The notes: a model not told the origin generated them from the sequence alone. A DNA stretch of 20,228 nt from Baffinella frigidus (GCA_026770585.1 MU646364.1:401759-421986), one strand, 5' to 3'. Positions 1 to 8,990 are shown, counted from the stretch's first letter. Program-made: numbers and translations.

Positions 1-517
1 GGGGGGGGGGGGAGAAAAACCCCTTGGTACCACCGTAAGGCCATAGATAGGCGAGGTATCAGTGTGCAGGGGTCACTCGGAGTTAGGGTACGGTCTTTGA
101 AATCGTTCGGCGTGAGGGCCTGAAATTTTGCTCTGCTTGCTAACAACGGAAACCGTTACAAACTACCAGTTCAAGTTGAGGGCCTCGTTTTTTTAAGGTC
201 CACAAAGGTCCTTGATTTAATGAGGTCCACAAACCAAAATCAGGTGTGTACCTGACTCGGTGGTACCTGAACTTCGAGTCAGTCCAGTCGTGGGGAGTTT
301 GCGCCCCTCTTACAACATCATCCACCGGTGGGTTGCGCACGATTCAGGCCACGCGTTTGAATGTACATTGTTTATTTAGTCATGCCCCGACCCAGCTGGT
401 GCCACCCCAACGTTTCCAGCTCGCCCCTCCACGCCCCAGCGCCCCACGTGGTTGAGGCAGGAGACGGGAAGCGTTTTCGAGTTTTGCTGAGAGGCGGCGC
501 ACCCACGCTGGGCGCGG
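1..517. other. Region beyond the TPR gene's 3' end, no gene seen
   Basis: It starts with a 12-G run that could be natural or an assembly edge. It contains several GGTACC-centred fragments (about 27 and 244-270) that resemble the palindromic element family at 5881-6152, and a sequence around 160-178 (CTACCAGTTCAA) that recurs at 6669-6680. The open frames on both strands look non-coding. Part of it should be the TPR transcript's 3' UTR. Confidence 0.4.
371..376 (-). promoter_or_regulatory. Candidate polyadenylation signal of the TPR gene
   Basis: AATAAA on the minus strand, about 142 nt downstream of the TPR stop codon at 518-520. The position suits a 3' UTR, but one hexamer is weak evidence. 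Confidence 0.3.
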
Positions 518-3194
518 TCAGCACTGGTCGGGGGACTCCGGGGCGGTTACAGTGTTTCCGGTCTTGGGTTTCGCGTGTGCGGGCGTGGCTGGCGTCGTGC
601 CCACGCGCGCGGCAGCCGCCCCGGCTGCCGGCGCCTTGACATCGACGCCGGCCTTGGTCACGTGACCAGCCTTGGTCACGGGCCGGAGCGCGCCCTGCTT
701 CAGCAGAATCTCCTGGAGCAGATACCCCCCGTTGTTGATGCGCCCGAGCGCGGTGTCGATTTTGATGGCCTTGCGCATCAGATCCTGGGCCGTCTCGAGG
801 GGGTTGTCCTTGTTGAGGTACCAGTGTTTGCGCGTGCCCGCGCCCACCTCCGAGACCCCCCGCGTCGCCAGCAGCAGCCCTGCACCGTGTCAGGGTTGTG
901 GCTTGAGGCTTTGGGGTGTGGGGTTTGGGGTTTGGAGTTTGGGGTTGGGGTCAGGAGTTAGGGGTTAGGGGTTAGGGTTTGGGGTTGAGAATTTGGAGTT
1001 TGGAGTTTAGGGTTTAGGGTTCAGGGTTTGGGTGTAAGGGTTTAGAACAAGATGAGATAGTTTCCGCGGTGGCGAGTGTCGGGGGTTTGGGTTCCGGGTT
1101 TCGGGTTTCAGGTTCTGGTTTTCGGGTTCCGGTTTTCGGGTTCCGGTTTTCGGGTTCCAGGTTTTGGGTTTGGGGTTTGGAGTTTCGGAATCAGGGTTTG
1201 GGGTTTGGGATTTGGGGTTTGGGGTTTCAGCTAAGGTTTTTTTTATTCCAAGTTTTCGATTCCAGGACATGGAGTGATAGTCTTCAAAGAGGGTCGGGGT
1301 TTAGTGATTAGGGTGCAGGGCTTAAGGCTTAGGGTTTAGGGTGTAGGGTTGAGGTGATTGGGTTTCAGGTTTCGGGTTTTGGGGTCACGATTCGGGATTT
1401 TGATTCAGGATGTTTGATTCCAGGGCAGGGGTGGACAGCCTTTGAGGTGGGGGGGTGTCGGGGTTTAGGGTTTGGGGTTTAGGGTCTGGGGTTTAGGGTT
1501 CAGGGTTTGGGGTTTATGGTTTAGTGTTTGGGGTTGAGGGTTTATGTTTCAGGTTTTATTTTTCAGGGTTTAGGTTTTAGGGTTTAAGGTGTAGGGTTTC
1601 AGGTGGTTGGGTTTGGGCTTGGGGTTTAGGTCTTAGAGTTGAGCGTTGAGGTTTCTAGGACATCCTGGGATCGGAAACCGTTTGCTCGCCATCGCGATGG
1701 CTAGAACGTCTTCATTAACCCTACAGGGTCCGCATTGATGCTTTAGGGTGTAGGGCTTAGGGCTCAGGGTTCAGGATTTAAGTTATTAGGTTTCGGGTTT
1801 CGGGTTTAGGTTTCGGGGTTTGGGTTCGGGGTTTATGGTTGCAGAAAAGGGATGGTAAAACTTCGCGATGGGTAGGGTCGGGGTTGAGGATCTTGGGTTC
1901 AGGGTTTAGGGTTTAGGGTTTAGGGTTGAGGGTTTCGGGTTTCGGGTGTAGGGTTTAGGTTTAGGGTGTAGGGTTCAGGTGTAGGGTTTAGGGTTTAGGG
2001 TTTAGGGTTTAGGGTTTAGGGTCTAGGGTTTAGGGTTTAGGGGGTGTAGGGTTTAGGGTTTAGGGTTTAGGGTTGAGGGTGTAGGGTTCAGGTGTTTGGG
2101 TGTATGGTTTAGGGTTTAGGGTTTAAGGTTTTGGGTTTAGGGTTCAGGTGTTTGGGTTCTGGGTCTATGCTTCATTTCTCAGTTCTGAGGGTTGTGGGTT
2201 GAGGATTCAAGGACAGGATTAGATAGTCTTGGCGAGAGGGAGAACCGTAGTTGACCATCACGTTGTGAGGCACAGGGTTTGGGGACTAGGGTTTAGAGTT
2301 TAGGTTTTGAGGGGTTAGGGTTAAGGGCTTCAGGTTTATGTTTTCGGATTTGGGGTTTGGGGTTTCGGGTTTAGGGGTTTGGGGTTTGTGTTTATGGTTC
2401 GGGGTTTAGGGTTTAGGGTTCAGGGTTTAGGGTTTAGGGTTTAGGGTTTAGGTTTTAGGGTTTAGAGTTTAGGGTGTAGGGTTTATTTTGCAAGTGTTTT
2501 GGTTCAGGATGTGTTCCCCCCTCCAATTTTCAGGGTTAAGGGTTGAGGGTTTCGGGCTCCAGGACAGGATGAGATAGTCTTGGCGGGAGGGAGAACCGTA
2601 GTTGACCATGACGTTTGTATTGTTCGGGTCGAACTGCAACGCCTGTTGGTAGTACCTACCCCGGGAACGCAACCTCAGTGCCCTGGGACGATCCCGTCTC
2701 ACACCATCCATATCCCCAACAGACAGACCATTTCCCCTCACACAGGGTGCCGCATCGGTGGAGGGGCCTGGGTGAAGTCTGGAGAGGATGGGGCGGGCTG
2801 TTGCTGGGGGGTGGTACCGTTCGGCCTCCTCGTAGTTGTTGTTGACCTTATCCTCGAGCACCGCGAGGCTGCTGCATATTCGAACGTGGTGCTTGTTCGG
2901 CGTCATGTTGATGCACGCAGCCCGCCATCTGCCACGTTGAAACGCGTTGGAGGCGACCGGTCAGCGTCGTCTCGCACGTCGCAACGCATGGGGGGAGGGG
3001 TTGGGCGCTCACAACTGGATCGTGGCCGGGAAGTCCTTGCGCTGGTTCTGGAGGATGAGGCCCAGGTGGAGGAGCGAGCGGGCGTGCTCCGGGTGGATCT
3101 TGAGCGCCTCGCGAAACTTCGCCTCCGCGCCGTCGAAGTCCCTGCCTTTGTAGAGCACGTTCCCCTCGGTGAAAACCTTGTCCGCGAGCGACAT
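518..3194 (-). CDS. TPR-repeat protein, four exons, 237 aa
   Basis: Exons on the minus strand: 3194-3013, 2928-2818, 2655-2597 and 879-518. All introns are GT-AG, phases agree, and the total is 714 nt ending in a stop. Translation shows tetratricopeptide helices: residues about 3-36 (FTEGNVLYKGRDFDGAEAKF), 38-72, about 80-110 (NNNYEEAERYYQQALQFDPN), and a degenerate fourth unit about 112-165 interrupted by a basic insert. An Ala/Thr/Lys/Pro-rich tail of about 60 residues follows. TPRs are protein-interaction scaffolds; the partner and location cannot be told, and I see no signal peptide or membrane segment. The second exon join rebuilds the classic AERYYQQAL motif exactly, which is strong support. 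The third join gives NYG-LLLATRG, plausible for a TPR first helix but less certain because that intron is 1.7 kb. The gene is divergent from the membrane-protein gene starting at 3579. Confidence 0.82.
880..2596 (-). repeat. Telomere-like heptamer array filling TPR intron 3
   Basis: A 1717-bp intron made largely of degenerate TTTAGGG on the plus strand, so CCCTAAA in the transcript. Near-perfect runs occur around 1900-2065 and 2400-2470. Variants include TTTGGGG, TTTCGGG and a 14-bp alternation GGTTCCGGTTTTCG around 1110-1150. Non-heptamer islands at about 1030-1070, 1262-1300, 1420-1445, 1650-1730, 1843-1875 and 2205-2266 interrupt it. Several of these islands resemble the exon-3/5' splice-site junction. 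Confidence 0.85.
2210..2264 (-). repeat. Copy of exon-3 end plus 5' splice site inside intron 3
   Basis: It matches 2561-2616 at 52 of 55 positions by eye. The source segment holds about 20 nt of the end of TPR exon 3, its donor and about 35 nt of intron. The copy keeps the donor (TACG then GTTCTC) and the codons for VMVNYG but has no acceptor before it, so it is probably not a used exon. Confidence 0.8.
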
Positions 3195-3578
3195 TGCGAC
3201 CCTCTCGCCGTTACGCGGGCCGGTGAACAGTCCTCACAGCGCCCAGCCGATCTGCAAACGAAGAGTTTTCCGTTAAAATGACAAACAGGTTTCGAGCCTG
3301 CTTTCGACCAAACAGATATTTCACCTCAAATCAACTAGCTCGCTTTGGCCCTGCAGAAGTTGACTTATGATGAAATGTTCTGCTAACAAGAAATCCGATG
3401 CCGGGATTTCGGCCTGCGAGCCACCAAGAGGTGCTCAATCCCTCCGACTGCTCAGGGCTGAGTGCTCAGGCACTTGGTCTGGATATCGACTTGCAGTGCA
3501 AGGTGACAAGTCACTTGCTGAGTTTCCAGAGAAGAACAGGCGAGAAATCCTGATCGCGGCACGCATGCTCTGCAGGAG
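3195..3578. promoter_or_regulatory. Divergent intergenic region between TPR and membrane-protein genes
   Basis: About 384 bp between the ATG of the TPR gene (minus, 3194) and the ATG of the membrane-protein gene (plus, 3579). It must hold both 5' UTRs and promoters. No clear TATA box stands out. The frame feeding into the plus-strand ATG is open back to about 3522, so a slightly longer N-terminus cannot be excluded. Confidence 0.55.
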
Positions 3579-5722
3579 ATGGCCAGCGTGGCAGGGGCTG
3601 CCGCGTCGGGGAGTTTCCTCGTTTCACACCTGCTCCCGACTCTCATCAGGTCACCTGCCGAGAGCGCTGCGAACCAGTTGGCCGAAAACGTCCACAACCC
3701 CCAAGGTCCAGCCTTTGTTGCGCAGGGGCCACGTGCCGGACTTTAGCCGGGGCAGGGTGATTGCACACCTAGGTGTGGGTGTGGGGGGGTCCTGTGGTGA
3801 CTAGTGATGATACTGAATCTGGCGAGGGGGGGGGTGCAGCGTGGTGGTGATCGTGGCCGTGAACATGTTGTCTCAGTACAGCACCATCGCCGCTGCAATT
3901 GCCACCGCTCCGACGGGCACGCCGTACGCCCCACCACCTGCCTGATTTTGGAATTAGAATTTGGATTTAGGGGTTGGGGTTCAGAATTTTGTGTGTAGGG
4001 TTCAGGAAACGAGGATGTGGTTTAGGGTTGGGGGTTTAGGGTTCAGGGTTTAGGGTTTGGAGTTTAGGGTTTAGGGTTTAATATTCAGGGCTGAGGGTTT
4101 AGGATTTGGGGTTCAGAGTTTTGGGTTCTAGATTTAGTGTGTAGGATGGAGGATTGAGGGTGTAGGGTTTAGGGTTTAGGGTTTAGGGTTTAAGGCTGAC
4201 CACGCCAGATTCTTGGAAGGGGTTGCCCAAAGTCAAGTTTCCCTGAAGGCAGTGGTTTTCAAAAGCCAAAGCCCTATCCTGTAAGGTCCTGAAACATTCA
4301 ACCCCCTCCTGGGCTCTGGCGTGGTAGGGTTAGGTTTTTAAAATCAGGGTTGAGGGTTGAGGGCTGAGGGTTCAGGGTTCAGGATTTAGGGTTCAGGGTT
4401 TGGGATTTAGGTTTTAGGGTGCAGGGTTTAGGATTTAGGTTTGAGGGTTGAGGGTTGAGGGTTTATTAGACAGGCGTTGTGTCGGAAACAGGCAGTACTG
4501 GTCAGAAACTGCCCCGCGGGAAAGAAGGTGTGGATTGCATGGGCGGTGCTGCTCCGTAACGTTGGGCGCGCAGTGAGACTCGCTGGCAGCCTTGCTGGGG
4601 CCGCGGGCGCCTTTGCCTGGTGCTACCCGTGGGTGTAGGGTGTAGGTTCGAGTGTGTAGCCTTCGGCTTTTGCGATTTGGTTTTGGGGTTTAGGGTTTAT
4701 GCTTCGGGGTTTATGGTATAGGTCGTAGCGTGCAGAGTTGATGGTTTAGGGTTCAGGGTCTAGGCTTTAGGCTTTAGAATTTAGGTTTTAGGATTCGGGT
4801 TTAGGGTTTAGGGTGTATGGCGCCAAAGTCAACTTACCCACCAATCCGTCAACTCATCCGAAGTTTGGACGGATTCCGCCTGGGGGACGGATTCCCCAGG
4901 CAAATTCCTAATGCCGGGTCATTTCACTCTCAGGCTGTCGATCTGGGTCATGGTGCAGCAGCGCCCGGGGCAACAAAAACAGGTTTTGGCCCCTCACAGA
5001 ACCCTCTCTGGTTTGACGCCTGAGTGCCTCCCCCGACCGTAAGGTCCTTTAGGTTATGTTCACTCCCACTATAGGCGGTCACTGGAACTTATCCTGCAGA
5101 AAAGCCCTTCCTTTCGGATCGCATCATCAAGCCCCCCGGTGCAGAAGGATCGCACGTGGGCAGTGGCGTCTCTCCGGAGGCTGGCTGCGGGCGGATCTAG
5201 TAACGGGGCGTACACGTACACCTGCACTGTATACACTGCTCCTATTGGGCGGTGGTGGAAGCTGAGGCCAGGTAAAGTGGACTTAGGACGCCTCGTGTCT
5301 GGTGTGTACCACCTGCTTAGGTTGAGGATCAGTTTCCCCTTTCGTGGAAGGGCTCAATCTGGGGAAACGTATTTTCTTTGATCATCTGGCAACGAAAATT
5401 ACTACATAAATTCTTTACTATGGCTATTATCACCCACTTGTGTAGTAATTTGCGTTGCCAGATTCTAAAAGAAAAACACGTTGCCCCGGATTCGACTACA
5501 TGCAGCCTGGTTGGCTAAGTTGTGGGCTGAGATTGGTGGAGGGCGCGGCGGCAGGTGCTGGTGGAGTACACGGGAGCGGTCATCAAGGGGGTCACCGCGA
5601 CGCTGGCCTTCGCTGTCGGAGCTCACGTCGCGGCGCGCGCCGGCTGGACCATGTGGCCTGTCATCTTTGTGGGCTATGTTGCATGGCTGGTCGCGTGGCT
5701 TCTCCTAGATCGGTTGGTTTAA
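3579..5722 (+). CDS. Small four-helix membrane protein, DUF3147/GlpM-like, 123 aa, four exons
   Basis: Exons 3579-3649, 3840-3923, 4934-4982 and 5555-5722 join in phase to 372 nt including TAA. The start ATG has a good context (GAGATGG). Helices fall at about residues 13-34 (SHLLPTLISVVVIVAVNML), 40-60 (ending PLSIWVMVQ), 80-99 (VTATLAFAVGAHVAA) and 102-123 (WPVIFVGYVAWLVAWLLLD). The junctions ATC-AG/C and ACG-CC/G each fall inside a smooth hydrophobic stretch, which supports the model. Size, four helices and the short helix-2/3 loop recall the small bacterial and algal DUF3147/GlpM membrane proteins; this is from memory, without a search. Function is unknown. Intron 2 is about 1 kb and carries heptamers and a TIR element. 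Intron 3 carries a U repeat and a long hairpin. The last acceptor lacks a clear pyrimidine tract. Confidence 0.68.
3955..4820 (+). repeat. Degenerate TTTAGGG tracts in intron 2 of the membrane-protein gene
   Basis: Blocks at about 3955-4195, 4325-4470 and 4625-4820 are TTTAGGG-like on the plus strand, which is G-rich in this gene's sense strand and opposite to the other genes. They are split by the TIR element at 4199-4325 and by a non-repeat island at 4471-4625. Confidence 0.75.
4199..4325. mobile_element. 127-bp MITE-like element with imperfect terminal inverted repeats
   Basis: The left end ACCACGCCAGA and the right end TCTGGCGTGGT are exact inverted repeats of 11 bp. The match extends imperfectly to about 27 bp (both continue to GGGGTTG). 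It sits in heptamer repeat, so a target-site duplication cannot be judged. There is no coding capacity. Confidence 0.65.
5041..5145 (-). repeat. Dispersed repeat U, reverse copy
   Basis: Reverse-complement copy of the U family best seen at 8853-8975 and 9538-9787. Shared landmarks are GATCCGAAAGGAA (degenerate here), TCTGCAGGA, GTCCGCCTAT and CTAAAGGACCT. It lies in intron 3 of the membrane-protein gene, so U elements also land in transcribed DNA. Confidence 0.7.
5356..5492. mobile_element. Long hairpin (MITE-like) with about 54-bp inverted arms
   Basis: Arms 5356-5409 and 5439-5492 are inverted repeats with roughly 80-85% identity by eye, around an AT-rich loop of about 30 nt. The core TCTGGCAACG...AATTACTACA matches its partner closely. 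It is non-coding and sits in intron 3 of the membrane-protein gene about 60 nt before the last exon. Confidence 0.75.
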
Positions 5723-5880
5723 ACCGGGGTGACTCCGAGGACTGGCAGCGCGCTCAACTTCGGGCGAGGCTCAAGTTTGTTTCCTCGGCGCTGCCGCGTG
5801 CTCTCCGCGTCTCCAGTTAGGACCTTTCAAGGGTATCTCGAGTACAAAACCCCGCACCGTTCCCCCAAGCCCGCCCTACG

Positions 5881-6010
5881 GGGGTACCAAGCTCATAAAA
5901 AATCCTCCCCCCCTAGAACCCCCCAAAGGACCACCATGGGGCCCTAGGCATAAGTTTACTGTAGGGTCCTAGGAGAAGGCACTTTCTTATGAGCGAGGTA
6001 CCCATGTAGG
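5881..6010. mobile_element. Palindromic GGTACC/CTCATAAG element, copy 1
   Basis: It begins GGGGGTACCAAGCTCATAA and ends TTCTTATGAGCGAGGTACC, an imperfect inverted repeat around GGACCACCATGGGGCCC. It is the same structure as the better-preserved copy at 6032-6152. Confidence 0.65.
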
Positions 6011-6031
6011 GTCCCAAGGAAAGGTCTGCTG

Positions 6032-6152
6032 TACAGGGGTACCTCGCTCATAAGAAAGCGCCCCCCCCCTAGGACCACCATAGGGCCCCAGGCATAGCCC
6101 TACTGTAGGGTCCTAGGGGGGGGTGGTTTCTTATGAGCGAGGTACCCCTGTA
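6032..6152. mobile_element. Palindromic GGTACC/CTCATAAG element, copy 2
   Basis: The ends TACAGGGGTACCTCGCTCAT and ATGAGCGAGGTACCCCTGTA are perfect inverted repeats that continue through TAAGAAA. C-runs and G-runs and AGGACC/GGTCCT motifs pair further inside. This makes a nearly full-length hairpin of about 120 bp with no ORF. A diverged third copy lies at 17228-17335. Confidence 0.75.
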
Positions 6153-6660
6153 GAATGCTGTGCGTGGACCGCTCAGGAACAGCGTAGAGTGAAGAGCGGT
6201 GCAGTGGTACCTTGGGCATAAGGAACCACTCTGATAAGAAACATGGCGTTTTGAGCTGTGCTTTTCTCAACTTTTGAGGAAGGGCGGGCGGGCGTTTCAC
6301 ATGTTTTCTTACTAATTCAAAAAACAAAGAGCGGGCATGTTCCCACACGAGCTTCCTTCTTCAAAAGGAGGCTCTCTTCCCCCCAACCCTCTTAAGAATG
6401 AGGGGGGCGGGGGGTGGAGAGAGAGAGGGGGGGTGGGGGGGGGCGGCGAAAGCAGCGAGAGAAAAGAGGCGAGAGCAGTGAGAACGAGGATTGATCTGAG
6501 CGTGACGGGGGGGGGGGGGGTGCTAGCAGGCTGGAGGGGAAAGTCGGGGGCAGCGAGGGCAGCGAAAGCGATGAGGCCGAAGATGAACAAACGCGGCAGG
6601 AAGTTTTCATGTTTTTCTTAAATCTTAAGAAAGAACAGGCGGGCTTTTCCCCCTCGTTTC
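6153..6660. other. G-rich, purine-biased region with short direct repeats, no firm gene
   Basis: It holds long G-runs and GA-rich sequence at about 6405-6540, and a GGGCGGGC/CTTTTCTTA-type motif repeated near 6285, 6330 and 6640. On the minus strand, 6605-6530 translates to a signal-peptide-like run (LPRLFIFGLIAFAALAA) followed by Pro-rich sequence, but that frame has no ATG of its own. I do not call a gene. Confidence 0.45.
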
Positions 6661-6728
6661 CAGTCTCATAACTACCAGTTCAAAACTGAAAATCGCTGGG
6701 GTAATGGGGTGTTGCAAACTGAAAATGG

Positions 6729-7139
6729 CTAAAGCTTTGACCCAAACTGGCTAAAGCTTTGAGGCGCAAATGGTCGCCTCATCGTGAAGTCTGAGCTGAT
6801 TTCGTCGTGTTCAAGTGTTCTGGACTCTCCACTGAAGTTCGATATCGTGGGATCAAAGTGAGTAGGTGCTCCACGAGATTTGACTTTGTGGGTTTTCGGT
6901 GGTTCACTTTCGTTTTGCTTGTGCTTGGCTTTGAAACCATTTACACATAAATCCGGGGCATTAATCGGAATAGGGGTCAGAGTCTTGGATCGTTGGTGCA
7001 GGAAACGTGGGAGATTGTCAAGAACACAAAACCCGTCTTTAAACTGGTGTCTGCATGTCCAGGCTTCAAGATCATGAAGATAATTTAGATAAAATTTCAA
7101 CGCCACAGGATAGAGTTTTGACCATAGAGTTTTGACCAT
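6729..7139 (-). CDS. Hypothetical ORF, 136 aa, doubtful
   Basis: An ATG-to-stop frame (starts MVKTLWSKLYPVALKFYLNY) in a block with clearly lower GC than its surroundings. No motif is recognised, there is no membrane segment beyond a short N-terminal hydrophobic patch, and no splice structure is obvious. Its length is only modest for AT-richer DNA, so it may be chance. A small hairpin (GAGGCG/CGCCTC) lies within it near 6761. Confidence 0.2.
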   Translation of the reverse strand: MVKTLWSKLYPVALKFYLNYLHDLEAWTCRHQFKDGFCVLDNLPRFLHQRSKTLTPIPINAPDLCVNGFKAKHKQNESEPPKTHKVKSRGAPTHFDPTISNFSGESRTLEHDEISSDFTMRRPFAPQSFSQFGSKL

Positions 7140-7312
7140 CCCAGGATAAAGTTTTCAGGACTCGGAATGAACTTGTGATGACTCAAGAAGGAGCCTGAAG
7201 TTCTCAGGACACAGTTGTAAGGTCTTAGGCCAGGGTCTGGAGGTCTCAGAAAAGGGGGGTACCTCAACTATTAAAAAGCGGTTTTGTTGAGAAAAGAGAT
7301 GTTTTGTGGAGG

Positions 7313-7606
7313 TCAACTTTTGAAAAATTCAAGAAAGTGGTATCGTCCTTTGTTGCCGAGTTTTTGCTTAATTTCCAAGAAATGAAGATCCGCCTCACTC
7401 AAGAATTCTGAGCCTATTGAAATGTAGGATGTAAAAATTTGTTCCAGAATACGAGTTCGGCATAAATTAAAAGCCAAGAACGAATAACGACCTTGGCTTT
7501 TCCGTAGGAACCCCCCATGTCCCTGCGATTTTGATTTGTGGGGCCTATGAATTACGTTTAGATAAACTGTTCTCTTCACACTCGGCAGCGGTTTTGCTAA
7601 ATGCAT
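7313..7606 (-). CDS. Hypothetical ORF, 97 aa, doubtful
   Basis: An ATG-to-stop frame starting MHLAKPLPSVKRTVYLNV, in the same lower-GC block and same strand as the ORF at 6729-7139. It is rich in Lys, Phe and Ser with no recognised domain. The two may be remnants of one inserted, base-compositionally distinct segment. I could not find a convincing splice between them. Confidence 0.18.
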   Translation of the reverse strand: MHLAKPLPSVKRTVYLNVIHRPHKSKSQGHGGFLRKSQGRYSFLAFNLCRTRILEQIFTSYISIGSEFLSEADLHFLEIKQKLGNKGRYHFLEFFKS

Positions 7607-7685
7607 GACAGGTCTACAAAGACTTCAATAGCAATGGGTTGACGATCCTCAAAGAGAGAAAATCACCAAATTGCTTTGACAAACT

Positions 7686-8305
7686 CCAAACCCTAAAACC
7701 TGAATCGTAAACCCTGAACCTTAACCCTAAACCCTAAAACCTAAACCCTGAACCCTACACTGTAAATTTTAAAACCCAAACCCCGAACACGACACGCAAG
7801 CCCCTCACCCCTAGACGTCACACCCTGAAATTTGAATCCTGAATCCTAAACCCTGAATCCTGAACCCTAAACCTGAAACCCTGAACACTCAACCCTCAAC
7901 CCTCAACCCTTAACCCTCAACCCCCAACCCCAGACACTAAACCCTAAACCCTAAAACCTCAACTCAAACTCCCAAGCAATATAAACCCTAACCCCTGAAC
8001 CATACACTCTAAATCTCAAACCTTACACCCTAAAGCCTGAACCCCAAACCCCAAACCCTGAACCCCAAACCCTAAACCCTAAACCCTAAACCCTAAACTC
8101 TAAACCCTAAACCCTAAACCCTAAAACCCAATCCTTAAACCCTAAACCCTGACCTTTAAACGCCAATTCTAGATAACAAAACCTAAACCCTCAACCTCAA
8201 ATTTCAAACCCTAGCCCCTAACCCCAAAACTATTAATCACAAACCCTAAACCCTAAACCCTGAACCCTAAACCCTGAACCTTGAACCCTAAACTCTAATC
8301 CCTTT
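7686..8305. repeat. Degenerate CCCTAAA array, apparently intergenic
   Basis: About 620 bp of CCCTAAA and variants (CCCTGAA, CCCTCAA, CCCCAAA) on the plus strand. The best runs are around 8060-8125 and 8237-8280. I found no exon on either side, so this array seems not to be intronic, unless an unrecognised gene spans it. Confidence 0.8.
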
Positions 8306-8582
8306 AGAAAAGACATGCACCGCTCCACGGGCCTACAGTTCTCAGACACAGCCTAAGTGAAGCGGGAGGATGCTAACAGGGGTGGGTGCTAACGCGTTTC
8401 TTGGCAACTTGCTTTTGTTGTTTCTGACGCTTGGATTGCCCTGAATTCTGCTGACTTCCGGACACAGGGGGGAACCTCTTCACATCCACCTTTCTCTCCT
8501 TTCAATGTTAGTATCTGGCTGACTTCACCTCACACGCCCACAGACAATCCCTCTCACCTTTTGGAATCTTTTTTGCTTTGGG

Positions 8583-8700
8583 GTATCCGTGGATGAAGCT
8601 CCTATGCTCCAACCATGGGATACCATGAGCTTCGTAAAGGCTGACTTGGGTTTGGTGTGTGTGTGAGCATGGGAGCGATGTCGCATGCCTTCACCCCCCC
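8583..8700 (+). repeat. Direct repeat R, copy 1
   Basis: It shares GGTATCCGTGG, AGCTCCTATG, GGGATACCAT and GAGCATGGGAGCGATGTCGC with 9393-9513. The ends of its first part (GGTATCC/GGGATACC) are inverted, so it may fold back on itself. A GT-rich stretch (GTGTGTGTGTG) lies in both copies. No coding function is seen. Confidence 0.7.
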
Positions 8701-8734
8701 CAACAGAACCACCCTGTGTCCCCTCTTCACGAGC

Positions 8735-8990
8735 CTCTGCACTGGAGAGCGAAACGCAATCCGAAAGCAAAAATGCTTTCTTTGCAGATCCCTTCTACGG
8801 AAGGACGTGTCGTTGGCATATGTTGAGAGAAATTAAAACCTCAAGGACCTAAAAAGAAAGCATGGCTTCTCTGCTGAAAGGAAGCATGGCTTCTCTGCAG
8901 AACCAGTTCCGGTGTTCGCCTATGTTGGGAGCTCGAAGAACCTAAAGGACCTAAAACTGAAAGGACCTAAAGGGCAAGTCTCTGCTTGGT
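8735..8990 (+). repeat. Dispersed repeat U, two tandem copies
   Basis: A degenerate copy (about 8735-8853, with AATCCGAAAGC and CTCAAGGACCTAAA) is followed by a good copy (about 8853-8975, with GCATGGCTTCTCTGCAG, CGCCTATGTTGGGAGCTC and ACCTAAAGGACCTAAA). They precede element E directly. They look like tandem units of a short non-coding element. Confidence 0.7.

Noticed and set aside
1007-1311. Open frames on both strands across heptamer DNA
   Set aside because: Period-7 repeats without stops give long meaningless frames (NPKP / GFRV repeats).
2580-3281. 233-codon open frame on the plus strand
   Set aside because: It lies opposite TPR exons 1-3 and runs across their introns. Only the minus strand gives TPR motifs with matching splice phases.
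7686-8305. CRISPR-like regular repeats
   Set aside because: The unit is 7 bp with no spacers. The context is a eukaryotic telomere-like array.
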